A stretch of 64,000 nt of DNA from Aequorivita echinoideorum (GTDB taxonomy: Bacteria > Bacteroidota > Bacteroidia > Flavobacteriales > Flavobacteriaceae). Position 1 is the stretch's first letter. Every line of letters starts with the position of its first letter. Shown here piece after piece: positions 45,399-52,091 of the stretch. Under the pieces are notes generated by a model. It did not search any database. It was not told the DNA's origin and saw only the letters and a program-made list of their open reading frames with translations. The DNA is taken from the NCBI RefSeq assembly GCF_018476645.1, contig NZ_JAHCTB010000001.1, positions 682,001 to 746,000 on the forward strand, in the 5' to 3' direction. The position numbers and the translations under genes are program-made.

Positions 45399-46301
45399 TT
45401 GCTTAAAATAGCATTCCATCCCATTTACAAATACCAATTGCCACCGGGCCATCGCTTCCCGATGGAAAAATATGAGCTATTGCCACAACAATTGTTGCAC
45501 GAAGGCACTTGTAAAGCCGAAAATTTTTTTGAGCCGAAAATCCTTTCCGAAGAAAATATTCTGGCTGTCCATACAAAAGAATATTTTGAAAGTTTATTGA
45601 ATTTAACTTTGGATAAAAGCGCTGCAAGAAAAATTGGCTTTCCGCTTTCTGAAACGCTTGTAAAAAGAGGAAGAATTATTTCGCAGGGAACAATAGACTG
45701 TTGTGAATTTGCCCTGAATTATGGAATTGCGATGAATATTGCGGGAGGCACGCACCACTCCTATGCAGACCACGGCGAGGGTTTTTGCCTGTTTAACGAC
45801 CAAGCAATAGCGGCAAAATATCTTTTGAAAAAAGGATTTGCAAAACGTATATTAATTGTGGATTTGGACGTGCACCAAGGCAACGGAACAGCAAAAATTT
45901 TTGAAAATAACGATTCCGTTTTTACATTTTCCATGCACGGCGCGGGCAATTATCCTTTCAAAAAAGAAAAAAGCAATTTGGATATCGCAGTACCCGACGG
46001 AAGTGGTGATGCTGTTTATCTTCAAATTTTAAAAAAGACCTTGCCGAAATTAATAGAAGAACAAAAACCAGATTTCATTTTTTATTTAAGCGGAGTCGAT
46101 ATTTTGGAAACCGATAAATTGGGAAGATTGAATTGTACGGTTGAAGGCTGCAAAGAGCGCGATCGGTTTGTGCTGCAAACGTGCAAGGATTTACATATTC
46201 CCGTGGAAGTGAGTATGGGCGGCGGCTATTCGCCAGAAATAAAGATAATTATCGAGGCACACGCAAACACGTTTCGGTTGGCGCAGGAAATTTTCTTTTG
46301 A
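45399..46301 (+). CDS. Histone-deacetylase-superfamily protein (class IV-like)
   Basis: Zinc-dependent amidohydrolases of this superfamily act on acetylated polyamines, lysines or acetoin-type substrates. The metal and active-site motifs are present: GGTHHSYADHGEGFCLFND and LIVDLDVHQGNGTAKIF, then FSMHGAGNYPF and LSGVDILETDKLG. The size (300 residues) and motif spacing resemble the HDAC11-type group of bacterial enzymes. No ATG is available, so the TTG at 45399 is the likely start. The natural substrate is unknown. Confidence 0.85.
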   Translation: MLKIAFHPIYKYQLPPGHRFPMEKYELLPQQLLHEGTCKAENFFEPKILSEENILAVHTKEYFESLLNLTLDKSAARKIGFPLSETLVKRGRIISQGTIDCCEFALNYGIAMNIAGGTHHSYADHGEGFCLFNDQAIAAKYLLKKGFAKRILIVDLDVHQGNGTAKIFENNDSVFTFSMHGAGNYPFKKEKSNLDIAVPDGSGDAVYLQILKKTLPKLIEEQKPDFIFYLSGVDILETDKLGRLNCTVEGCKERDRFVLQTCKDLHIPVEVSMGGGYSPEIKIIIEAHANTFRLAQEIFF

Positions 46302-46304
46302 ATT

Positions 46305-46538
46305 ATGGGAAAAGATAAAAAGGACCTAAAAGACCTAAAAGACAAAAAGGACAAAAAGGACAAAAAGGACAGAAAAGATAAAAGGAAAAAGGATAAAAAA
46401 ATTTTCAAAACTGAATGCTGCGAAAAGTATCTCAAAAAAGGAGAGCACAAACGTTGCAAACGCTGTCCTTGTTTTGATCTTCCAGAGGCAGAACGGAAAA
46501 AAAGAAAGGCCGCCCTTTTGGACGACCTTTTAGAGTAG
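46305..46538 (+). CDS. Small Lys-rich protein with a Cys cluster
   Basis: The first 32 residues are KDK-type repeats encoded by nine-base units (GAC AAA AAG). The C-terminal 45 residues look folded: FKTECCEKYLKKGEHKRCKRCPCF holds five cysteines (CC, C, C, C) and a His that could bind a metal. Because the Cys-rich part is not explained by the repeat, I read this as a real gene, three bases behind the HDAC-like gene. No known domain is recognised. Zinc or iron binding is an inference. Confidence 0.55.
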   Translation: MGKDKKDLKDLKDKKDKKDKKDRKDKRKKDKKIFKTECCEKYLKKGEHKRCKRCPCFDLPEAERKKRKAALLDDLLE

Positions 46539-46539
46539 G

Positions 46540-47643
46540 TTATTTACCCGAGGCAAATATTTCCTTTAACTGCTTCACCATACCTCCGTTTCCGGAAACT
46601 GTGATTTCGCCAATTTTGTCGGCGATGGTTTCAACAAATTCCATTTCCTTAAGCTTGTAAAGCATTTCGTTTTCTTCCATCAATTTGGCGGTGTTCAACA
46701 AGCTTCTGGTTGAAGCTGTTTCTTCACGCCTAGTGATTACGTTGGCTTGCGCTTTCTTTTGCGCCACCAATACTTGGTTCATAATATCCTTCATTTCACC
46801 GGTCAAAATTACATCACGGATACCGCAGTTCAATACCGCTACACCCAACTTAGCCGCGGCTGTCTTTGTGTCTTCAAACACAGCTTTCGCAATTTGCGCT
46901 TTGTTTTCCAAAAGCTCATCAAGTGTATATGTTCCCACGTACGCACGCAGCGCGAGCTGCAACGCAACGTACAATTGCTTTTCAAAATCCTTGTTTTCCA
47001 ACAACGCTTTCTCAATATCTATTACTTTGTACTGCGTGTCAAAGTTGATACGGATTGCAGCTTTGTCTTTGGTCAACAATTCCTGTCCGGCAACCTCAAA
47101 TTGCAATTGACGCAAATCTACCTTTGCGATTTTAATGGTTGTGTCATTTCTCCAGAAACGGTATGTACCGCTTTCCAAAGTTTTTACATACACATCGTCC
47201 ACAATGAATACCGCTTTTTCAAAAGCCGCCACCTCAAAAACCCTGATGTATTTGCTTAATTCAACATTGCTGAAAAGCGCTTTATCAATTTTTTCGGTGA
47301 TGTAGATTTTGCTCAAATCCGCAGTTGTGAATTCATACTCCATCAAACCTTTCCAAAAAGCGTAGCGTCCGGATTTCAAAACTTGGCTAAAGCGTCCATT
47401 TTTGTAAACCAAAACCAATTCGTTATCCTTCACTTCAATGATGTGAAGCATTGCTTTCAATTTTTCATCTTTCAGCAAAATTTCCAATTCCTTGGGTGCG
47501 TTAAAGGCTGCCGCCATGCTATATTGCAGCACCGTTTTGCCAAAACCCAACCAGTGGATACCTTGGGTGATTACGCCTTGGTAATCGCCCCTTTTAAAAA
47601 CCAAACCTACATTTCCCGCGTTGATTCTTACTCTTTTCATCAT
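46540..47643 (-). CDS. Slipin/SPFH-domain protein with N-terminal repeats, no membrane helix
   Basis: The C-terminal part (about residues 170-340) is an SPFH/band-7 domain (LLTKDKAAIRINFDTQYKVIDIEKALLENK, then AQANVITRREETASTRSLLNTAKLMEEN) in the slipin group. The N-terminal 150 residues hold three related units (VGLVFKRGDYQGVI, LVLVYKNGRFSQVLKSGRYAFW, AVFIVDDVYVKTLESGTYRFW). Unlike classical slipins there is no N-terminal membrane helix. The gene is alone and convergent with the HDAC-like pair. SPFH proteins scaffold membranes or protease complexes; the partner here is unknown. Confidence 0.75.
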   Translation of the reverse strand: MMKRVRINAGNVGLVFKRGDYQGVITQGIHWLGFGKTVLQYSMAAAFNAPKELEILLKDEKLKAMLHIIEVKDNELVLVYKNGRFSQVLKSGRYAFWKGLMEYEFTTADLSKIYITEKIDKALFSNVELSKYIRVFEVAAFEKAVFIVDDVYVKTLESGTYRFWRNDTTIKIAKVDLRQLQFEVAGQELLTKDKAAIRINFDTQYKVIDIEKALLENKDFEKQLYVALQLALRAYVGTYTLDELLENKAQIAKAVFEDTKTAAAKLGVAVLNCGIRDVILTGEMKDIMNQVLVAQKKAQANVITRREETASTRSLLNTAKLMEENEMLYKLKEMEFVETIADKIGEITVSGNGGMVKQLKEIFASGK

Positions 47644-47739
47644 TTCTACTTTTTATTATTCAACATTAATTTGACTGCGCCCGTCAAGGCATGTCCACTT
47701 ACTTTTCAAGCTACCGGTGCTGCTTTTGGGTAAGTTTAT

Positions 47740-47803
47740 TTTGGGCGTTCCCCAGAGATTGCTTCGTTTCTCGCAATTCTGGGTCGGGCTTTCGGCACTC
47801 GCT
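47740..47803. repeat. Structured intergenic element (GGGCGTTCCCC ... GGTCGGGCTTTCGGC)
   Basis: CCCAGA and TCTGGG, then ATTGC and GCAAT, pair around TTCGTTTCTC with one bulged G, giving an 11-pair hairpin (47751-47783). It is flanked by GGGCGTT on one side and GGTCGGGCTTTCGGCACTCGC on the other. Elements with the GGTCGGGCT tail recur between genes in flavobacterial genomes as I remember them. Function unknown. Confidence 0.5.
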
Positions 47804-47878
47804 TTTATTTTTATTTTCAAAAAAAATAAAGAGCTCAAACAAAGCCTTAATCCCTAACGCACTTCATCTTCAATAATA

Positions 47879-47905
47879 CCTACAAGGTTTTGAAAACCTT
47901 GCAGG
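47879..47905. repeat. Palindrome CCTaCAAGGTTTTgAAAACCTTGcAGG
   Basis: A 27-base near-perfect palindrome: 13-base arms with one mismatch around a single central G. It shares ACAAGGTTTTGA with the element at 8383-8402. It is probably a dispersed repeat able to fold as a hairpin in RNA from either strand. Confidence 0.6.
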
Positions 47906-47943
47906 AAAGGAAAACAGTAAAGGAAAACCATCCTTCCGGCACG

Positions 47944-48088
47944 GAAATACTGAGAATTTAAAAGAAAACTAATTGGTTTTATGCGAAGGGATTCAGCCGA
48001 AAGATTATTCAAAAAAGCGAACAATCCTTTCAAAAGAACCCGATTGCGAAAAGCAACTACTTTCGGTTTTTAAATTTGTCAGTATTTC
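47944..48088. repeat. Inverted repeat with about 100 bases between arms
   Basis: GAAATACTGAGAATTTAAAA (47944-47963) matches the inverse of TTTTAAATTTGTCAGTATTTC (48067 onward) with one or two mismatches. No ORF fills the loop. The layout resembles a small MITE or a structured RNA. The stretch 47644-48240 otherwise shows no gene. Confidence 0.45.
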
Positions 48089-48244
48089 AAAGTACTTTTT
48101 GGACTGTTTTTATTTCCGAAGAAATAGCAACCGATTTTCCATTTACTCTTTTCATCACAATTTTTACAGCGTGACAGGCTGTTGGTCTGTTTTTAAAAGT
48201 TGACCTTCTTTGTTGAATGGTGGATTTTTAATCCTTTTCATAGA

Positions 48245-48287
48245 TGCTAGAACCTAAATCTAGTGCGTTTACCATTTCGCCATCCGC
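48245..48287 (-). pseudogene. 5' half of a tRNA-Leu(UAG)
   Basis: Reading the minus strand from 48287: acceptor and D region GCGGATGGCGAAATGGTAAA, then anticodon stem CTAGA/TCTAG around the loop TTTAGGT, anticodon TAG. No T-arm or closing acceptor strand follows in the next 100 bases, so the gene is cut after the anticodon arm. Confidence 0.6.
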
Positions 48288-48291
48288 CAAA

Positions 48292-48357
48292 TTGCGGAGC
48301 AGGAATCGAACCTGCAATCTACTCCTGTTGTTCTAACCAAACTGAACTAACTCAAAT
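48292..48357 (-). pseudogene. tRNA fragment lacking its anticodon arm
   Basis: On the minus strand a D-arm (TTAGTTCAGTTTGGTTAGAA) and a full T-arm (GCAGGTTCGATTCCTGC) are separated by only 14 bases where 23 are needed, so the anticodon arm is deleted. The 3' acceptor strand TCCGCAA has no partner at the 5' side. Confidence 0.55.
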
Positions 48358-48361
48358 CAAA

Positions 48362-48404
48362 ATTGAGTGTGGGAGTCGAACCCACGACCTACAGCGTGTG
48401 ATCG
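48362..48404 (-). pseudogene. 3' half of a tRNA
   Basis: The T-arm GTGGGTTCGACTCCCAC, a five-base variable region and a 3' acceptor strand ACTCAAT are present on the minus strand. The would-be anticodon loop reads ATCACAC (anticodon CAC if functional), but the 5' stem does not pair and no matching 5' acceptor or D-arm exists upstream. Confidence 0.5.
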
Positions 48405-48573
48405 TTTTTTGGGAAACAACCAAAACCTTCAAGTCAAGTTGGATATAAAACCGCAATGTATTGCTGCAACGGTTTATACAATGGTGCTATACTGAAACAC
48501 GCAACAAGACTTACTTGATAACTTAAATTCCAAATACCTGAAACTTTTAACTTGAAACTTGAAACTACTTTCG

Positions 48574-48646
48574 CAGTACCGATGGGACTCGAACCCATAC
48601 CTTCCCCATAGACAGTGGGGCGCTCTAGCCTTTGAACTACGGTACT
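48574..48646 (-). tRNA. tRNA-Asp(GTC), unusual acceptor stem
   Basis: All four arms fold: acceptor AGTACCG/CGGTACT, D-stem GTTC/GAGC, anticodon stem CCCCA/TGGGG around CTGTCTA (anticodon GTC), T-stem ATGGG/CCCAT with loop TTCGAGT. The discriminator is G, as needed for Asp. The first pair is A-T instead of the usual G-C and CCA is not encoded. It lies next to three broken tRNA pieces on the same strand. Confidence 0.8.
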
Positions 48647-48648
48647 AA

Positions 48649-48668
48649 ATTCCTGCGAAAGCAGGAAT
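48649..48668. repeat. ATTCCTGC/GCAGGAAT hairpin with GAAA loop
   Basis: An eight-pair stem closes a four-base GAAA loop between the TPR gene end and the tRNA-Asp start. This short palindrome is another recurrent intergenic type. It may end TPR-gene transcripts and help process the tRNA. Confidence 0.55.
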
Positions 48669-48672
48669 CTCT

Positions 48673-49206
48673 TTATTTTTTCTCCTTTCTTTTAGTTTTA
48701 CTTTTTTTCTTTGCCTTCCTTTTTTTCGGAAGCTTTTTCTTTATTCGTTCAATTTCGTTTTCCGCGAAAGTGATAAAATGATTGTTCAGCCCCAATTTTA
48801 GTCCGCACTTGTATGCTTTCAACGCTTTTTTGTTGCGCTTTTGAGCTTCAAAAAGTTGACCTTGCAAAAGGTTTAATAATGCTTTGTCTGCACCTTTTAA
48901 TAGTAATGCGTAATCCAAAACTTTTTGTGCTTCGTCAAAATCCTCGTTACGTATCAACGTGTAAACGTAATCTGGATAAATTCTTGGAAGCTCCATTTTG
49001 CTGGCAACCGCGGCTTCAAAATAATGCTTGGCAGCTTCAAAATCGTTTAGTTGATCAGCTTGTAAATTCGCCATTAAGCAAAGTGCCTGTACATTTTTTT
49101 CGTCATAAGACAAAGCGTAGTTTAAGGCTTCAATCGCTTCTTCCAAAGCAAAAGGATATGCGTCCAGCGCCTTGAACAAATAAATATTTTGTGTATTTGT
49201 GTCCAT
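48673..49206 (-). CDS. TPR-repeat protein with strongly basic tail
   Basis: From the ATG at 49206 (177 residues) the protein contains three to four tetratricopeptide units (ALEEAIEALNYALSYDEKN, ALCLMANLQADQLNDFEAAKHYFEAAV, ALLNLLQGQLFEAQKRNKKALKAY). It ends in a Lys/Arg tail of about 25 residues (KKLPKKRKAKKKSKTK), which could bind nucleic acid or ribosomes. Extra in-frame codons up to 49284 look non-coding. Function unknown; TPRs mediate protein contacts. Confidence 0.75.
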   Translation of the reverse strand: MDTNTQNIYLFKALDAYPFALEEAIEALNYALSYDEKNVQALCLMANLQADQLNDFEAAKHYFEAAVASKMELPRIYPDYVYTLIRNEDFDEAQKVLDYALLLKGADKALLNLLQGQLFEAQKRNKKALKAYKCGLKLGLNNHFITFAENEIERIKKKLPKKRKAKKKSKTKRKEKK

Positions 49207-49298
49207 TACAGTTTTGTTATTACTAGTTTTATCAGAATTGATTCTGAATTCATTTTTCCACTGTAACGGAGAGGGATACGTCAAAAATTGACATAAAA

Positions 49299-49330
49299 AA
49301 ATCCGAAACAGTTTTGTTTGCTTCGGATTT
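49299..49330 (-). terminator. Terminator of the 26-codon ORF
   Basis: A nine-pair stem (AAATCCGAA with TTCGGATTT) is followed on the minus strand by a run of T. It lies 20 bases after the stop codon of the tiny ORF at 49350-49430 and is a standard intrinsic terminator for it. Confidence 0.8.
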
Positions 49331-49349
49331 TCATAGAAGAGTTTATTTT

Positions 49350-49430
49350 CTAACTATAATAGTTCCGAAGCTGGTTCTCTGGCGAATCATCTATCCAGTT
49401 TTGTCCTTTTGTGATCGTTAGGTAAAACAT
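49350..49430 (-). CDS. Tiny ORF, 26 codons, own promoter and terminator
   Basis: The minus strand encodes a 26-residue peptide, MFYLTITKGQNW followed by IDDSPENQLRNYYS, with 1 Cys-free, mixed-charge composition and no membrane helix. About 60 bases upstream lies a promoter-like pair (TTG at 49525-49527, AATATTTG at 49497-49504). The leader has a short inverted pair GCAGTT/AACTGC (49464-49469 and 49487-49492). A strong terminator follows. Such a compact unit is either a small-protein gene or a small RNA with a short ORF. I do not recognise the peptide. Translation is unproven. Confidence 0.5.
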   Translation of the reverse strand: MFYLTITKGQNWIDDSPENQLRNYYS

Positions 49431-49496
49431 AGCTTCTTAGTTTATATATTATTATTTCGTTTTGCAGTTGAAATGTTTTTCTCTAAAACTGCGGTG

Positions 49497-49527
49497 CAAA
49501 TATTAAATGCATTTTTGAATTACACAA
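49497..49527 (-). promoter_or_regulatory. Promoter-like pair before the 26-codon ORF
   Basis: TTG (49525-49527) and AATATTTG (49497-49504, one mismatch to TAnnTTTG) are 20 bases apart on the minus strand. The start of transcription would fall near 49490, leaving a leader of about 60 bases. Confidence 0.4.
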
Positions 49528-49712
49528 ATAAAATTTTAATTTATTTCGTTGAAAATTAAATAGTTATATTGAATTTAGGGTGAAGAATTCCTGTTCGGTT
49601 TTTCACGAACTTTGGAATAATCTGCAACGTACTGTCTATCATTTGCTTATTACTCAACTGCTATTTTGGCTTAGATACTTTTCAAATACAATTAATTTTT
49701 AAAAAAAATCCA

Positions 49713-49743
49713 TAAAAAAAGGCGCCCGATGTATCGAGCGCCT
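49713..49743 (-). terminator. Strong terminator of the 36-codon ORF
   Basis: AGGCGC, then a mismatch-tolerant CGAT, pairs with ATCG and GCGCCT (11 positions, one G-T), followed on the minus strand by seven T. It stands 31 bases after the ORF stop. It is the most stable intrinsic terminator in the gene-poor stretch. Confidence 0.85.
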
Positions 49744-49774
49744 GTAAAAATCTTTTTATAGGTGTTAAATCACT

Positions 49775-49885
49775 TCAAAAATAATTACATAACGCTCCGT
49801 ATCGTAAAAATGGATCAACCATTTTGCGATATTCAGACTGAAAAATTAGTCCTTTGGGTGTATTATGTAAACTTATGCTTTTCAT
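49775..49885 (-). CDS. Tiny ORF, 36 codons, near-leaderless, own terminator
   Basis: The minus strand encodes 36 residues beginning MKSISLHNTPKGLIFQ and ending FLRYGALCNYF, a basic, aromatic peptide with one Cys and no clear membrane segment. A -7-like box CATATTTG (49893-49900) and a TTG (49922-49924) place the start of transcription within a few bases of the ATG, so the mRNA would be nearly leaderless. A strong terminator follows. It starts 57 bases after the recQ stop and could also be read through from recQ. I do not recognise it with certainty; the balanced codon use argues for real coding. Confidence 0.55.
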   Translation of the reverse strand: MKSISLHNTPKGLIFQSEYRKMVDPFLRYGALCNYF

Positions 49886-49892
49886 TATGGTG

Positions 49893-49924
49893 CAAATATG
49901 CGGTAAATTTTGGCTAATTACCAA
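49893..49924 (-). promoter_or_regulatory. Promoter-like pair before the 36-codon ORF
   Basis: TTG (49922-49924) and CATATTTG (49893-49900, one mismatch to TAnnTTTG) are 21 bases apart on the minus strand, within the range known for Bacteroidota. Transcription would begin at about 49886-49889, almost at the ATG. Confidence 0.4.
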
Positions 49925-49942
49925 ATGATTAGTGAATGGATT

Positions 49943-52021
49943 TTATAAATAAAGTCCCATTTTTATTTTCCAATACTGAAATTTTCCTTCGAAATATTCA
50001 AAATATGGTTTTAATGCCTCAGTGTTTTCAAGTATTTTTTGAGCATTTTTTATTTGTTCGATTTCTTCGGAAGAAATAAATTCAGAAAAGTCAAAATCTT
50101 TGCCCGATTGATGCATTTTTATGAAATGTCCATAAATGGAATCTTCGGAAAGCCCACGTTTTGCTGCAATTTGAGAAGGTGAAAGATTTTCTATTTTAAA
50201 CATTCTATAACTTTTTTCGTGTGAAGGCAAGTCCTTTTCCTGTGCGTCCAAATGTTTATTGATCACTTTTAGAAAATCATCAGCATATTTTTCAAGTTTC
50301 GCATCGCCCACTCCGGAAACCTCGGCAAATTCCTCACGTGTCCGTGGTTTTTTAAATTCCATATCTTCCAAAGTAGCATCGCTGAAAATTACGAATGCGG
50401 GTTTGTCTATTTCCTGTGCTAATTTCATTCGTAAATTGCGCAATTGGTCAAATAATTCGGCACGTTTGCGCGGCGTTTTTTCTGAAGCAACTTGGTTTTT
50501 CTCCTGATTTATATGAGCCAACCGTACTTTTTTTCCTTCAAATAAAACTTTTTTGGCGGAAGGCGAAAGCAACAATCTCCCGTTTTCGTGAAAATGGATT
50601 TCAAGAATTCCCTGATTCAAAAGTTGAATAATGTATTGTTGCAGATCACGCCAGGAAATATCTTTTGCCGCGCCAAAAGTTTTAATATTTTGATATCCTT
50701 TTTCAAAAACCTGCGCGTTTTGCGAACCACGAAGTACGTCTAAAACCATTCCCAATGCTTCCTGTTCCTGCAATCGAGCTACTGCAGAACAAACTTTTTG
50801 GGCGATGAGCGTACCGTCAAAATACTTAGGTGGCGTTTTACAGATATCGCAATTGCCGCAATCTTCGGTTATGTGTTCCCCAAAATAACCGAGCAATGCT
50901 CTTCTTCGGCAGCTCAAGGCTTCGGCATATTGTTGCATTCTTTCCAGTTTTGCCAGTTGATATTCTTCATTGGCGGCACCTTCGGTGAATTTCCGAAGCA
51001 TAATTATATCTGAAAAACTATAAAAAAGAATGGTGTGCGCAGCGAGGCCATCACGTCCACTTCTACCGATTTCCTGATAATACCCATCAATATTCTTGGG
51101 CATATTATAATGGATTACCCAGCGCACGTTGCTCTTGTCGATGCCCATTCCAAAGGCAATTGTGGCTACGATAATGGGTGTAGTGTCGTTCAAAAAAGCA
51201 TCTTGAACCGTATTCCTTTCTTCCGAAGTTAAACCTGCGTGATAGGCTTCAGCTTTGTATCCTTTCGCTTTTAGGGTTGAAGCGAGTTTCTCTGTGCTTT
51301 TTCTGCTCAAACAGTAAATTATGCCGCTCTGTTCTCCACGCTTTGAAAGAAAATTTAAAATTTGTTTGTTGCGATTTTGTCCTGGGCGAACGTCTAAATA
51401 TAAATTTGGCCTATCAAACGAAGCTATAAAAGTATTGGCGTTCGGGATCGAAAGTTGGTTGGCAATATCTATCCGGGTGGCGCGATCTGCCGTTGCGGTG
51501 AGTGCGATTATAGGGGTATTGGGAAATTGCTTTTTTAAATTTCCAAGCTGAGTGTAAGCAGGCCTAAAATCGTGGCCCCAACTGGAAATACAATGTGCTT
51601 CATCAATTGCGAAAAGACTGATTTTAATTGAATTTAAGATGAAATTCAACTGCGGAAGACTTTCTGGAGCAACATAAAGTAATTTCAATTCTCCTTTCTG
51701 AAAATTTTTTAAAACGGTTTGCTGTTCTTCGGAAGGTTGTGAACTGTTGAAAAAAGATGCTGAAATTCCATTAGCTTTTAAAGCGTCAACTTGGTCTTTC
51801 ATCAAAGCAATTAATGGTGAAATTATAACAGCCGTGCCCTCTAAAGCCAAGGCCGGGAGCTGAAAGCACAATGATTTGCCACCGCCAGTAGGCATAATGG
51901 CAATGGTGTCTTTTTTATTTAAAACGTTATTGATTATTTCTTCTTGATTTGGAAGAAACCTATCATAACCAAAATAAGTTTTGAGCAAATCGTTCGTTGT
52001 ATGCTTTGTGTCTGTTTTCAT
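49943..52021 (-). CDS. recQ: ATP-dependent DNA helicase RecQ
   Basis: RecQ is a 3'-5' helicase for recombination repair. The 692-residue protein has Walker A MPTGGGKSLCFQLPA, FAIDEAHCISSWGHDFRPAY (DEAH plus the aromatic loop), QEIGRSGRDG, the zinc-binding RQC domain (CRRRALLGYF...CGNCDIC), an HRDC domain (about 510-590), and a further C-terminal region with a helix-turn-helix-like SPSQIAAKRGLSEDSIYGHF. This extra C-terminus is usual in Bacteroidota RecQ. A terminator for ssb lies upstream, so recQ has its own promoter. Confidence 0.95.
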   Translation of the reverse strand: MKTDTKHTTNDLLKTYFGYDRFLPNQEEIINNVLNKKDTIAIMPTGGGKSLCFQLPALALEGTAVIISPLIALMKDQVDALKANGISASFFNSSQPSEEQQTVLKNFQKGELKLLYVAPESLPQLNFILNSIKISLFAIDEAHCISSWGHDFRPAYTQLGNLKKQFPNTPIIALTATADRATRIDIANQLSIPNANTFIASFDRPNLYLDVRPGQNRNKQILNFLSKRGEQSGIIYCLSRKSTEKLASTLKAKGYKAEAYHAGLTSEERNTVQDAFLNDTTPIIVATIAFGMGIDKSNVRWVIHYNMPKNIDGYYQEIGRSGRDGLAAHTILFYSFSDIIMLRKFTEGAANEEYQLAKLERMQQYAEALSCRRRALLGYFGEHITEDCGNCDICKTPPKYFDGTLIAQKVCSAVARLQEQEALGMVLDVLRGSQNAQVFEKGYQNIKTFGAAKDISWRDLQQYIIQLLNQGILEIHFHENGRLLLSPSAKKVLFEGKKVRLAHINQEKNQVASEKTPRKRAELFDQLRNLRMKLAQEIDKPAFVIFSDATLEDMEFKKPRTREEFAEVSGVGDAKLEKYADDFLKVINKHLDAQEKDLPSHEKSYRMFKIENLSPSQIAAKRGLSEDSIYGHFIKMHQSGKDFDFSEFISSEEIEQIKNAQKILENTEALKPYFEYFEGKFQYWKIKMGLYL

Positions 52022-52050
52022 TGCTGTAAAAATAATAGTTCACAAATAAA

Positions 52051-52074
52051 AAGCCCCCATATAAATGGGGGCTT
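52051..52074 (-). terminator. Terminator downstream of ssb
   Basis: AAGCCCCCAT and ATGGGGGCTT form a ten-pair stem with a four-base loop, followed on the minus strand by T-rich sequence. It separates ssb from recQ. Confidence 0.8.
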
Positions 52075-52091
52075 GATTGGCCAGTCATTTT

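Noticed and set aside
47973-48203. Plus-strand ORF of 76 codons in the gene-poor stretch
   Set aside because: It has no start signal or protein-like composition and lies inside the inverted repeat; better explained as structured non-coding DNA.
48263-48448. Plus-strand ORF of 61 codons over the tRNA fragments
   Set aside because: It is the complement of tRNA T-arm sequences (NRT and PTT-like reading of GGTTCGA), not a protein.
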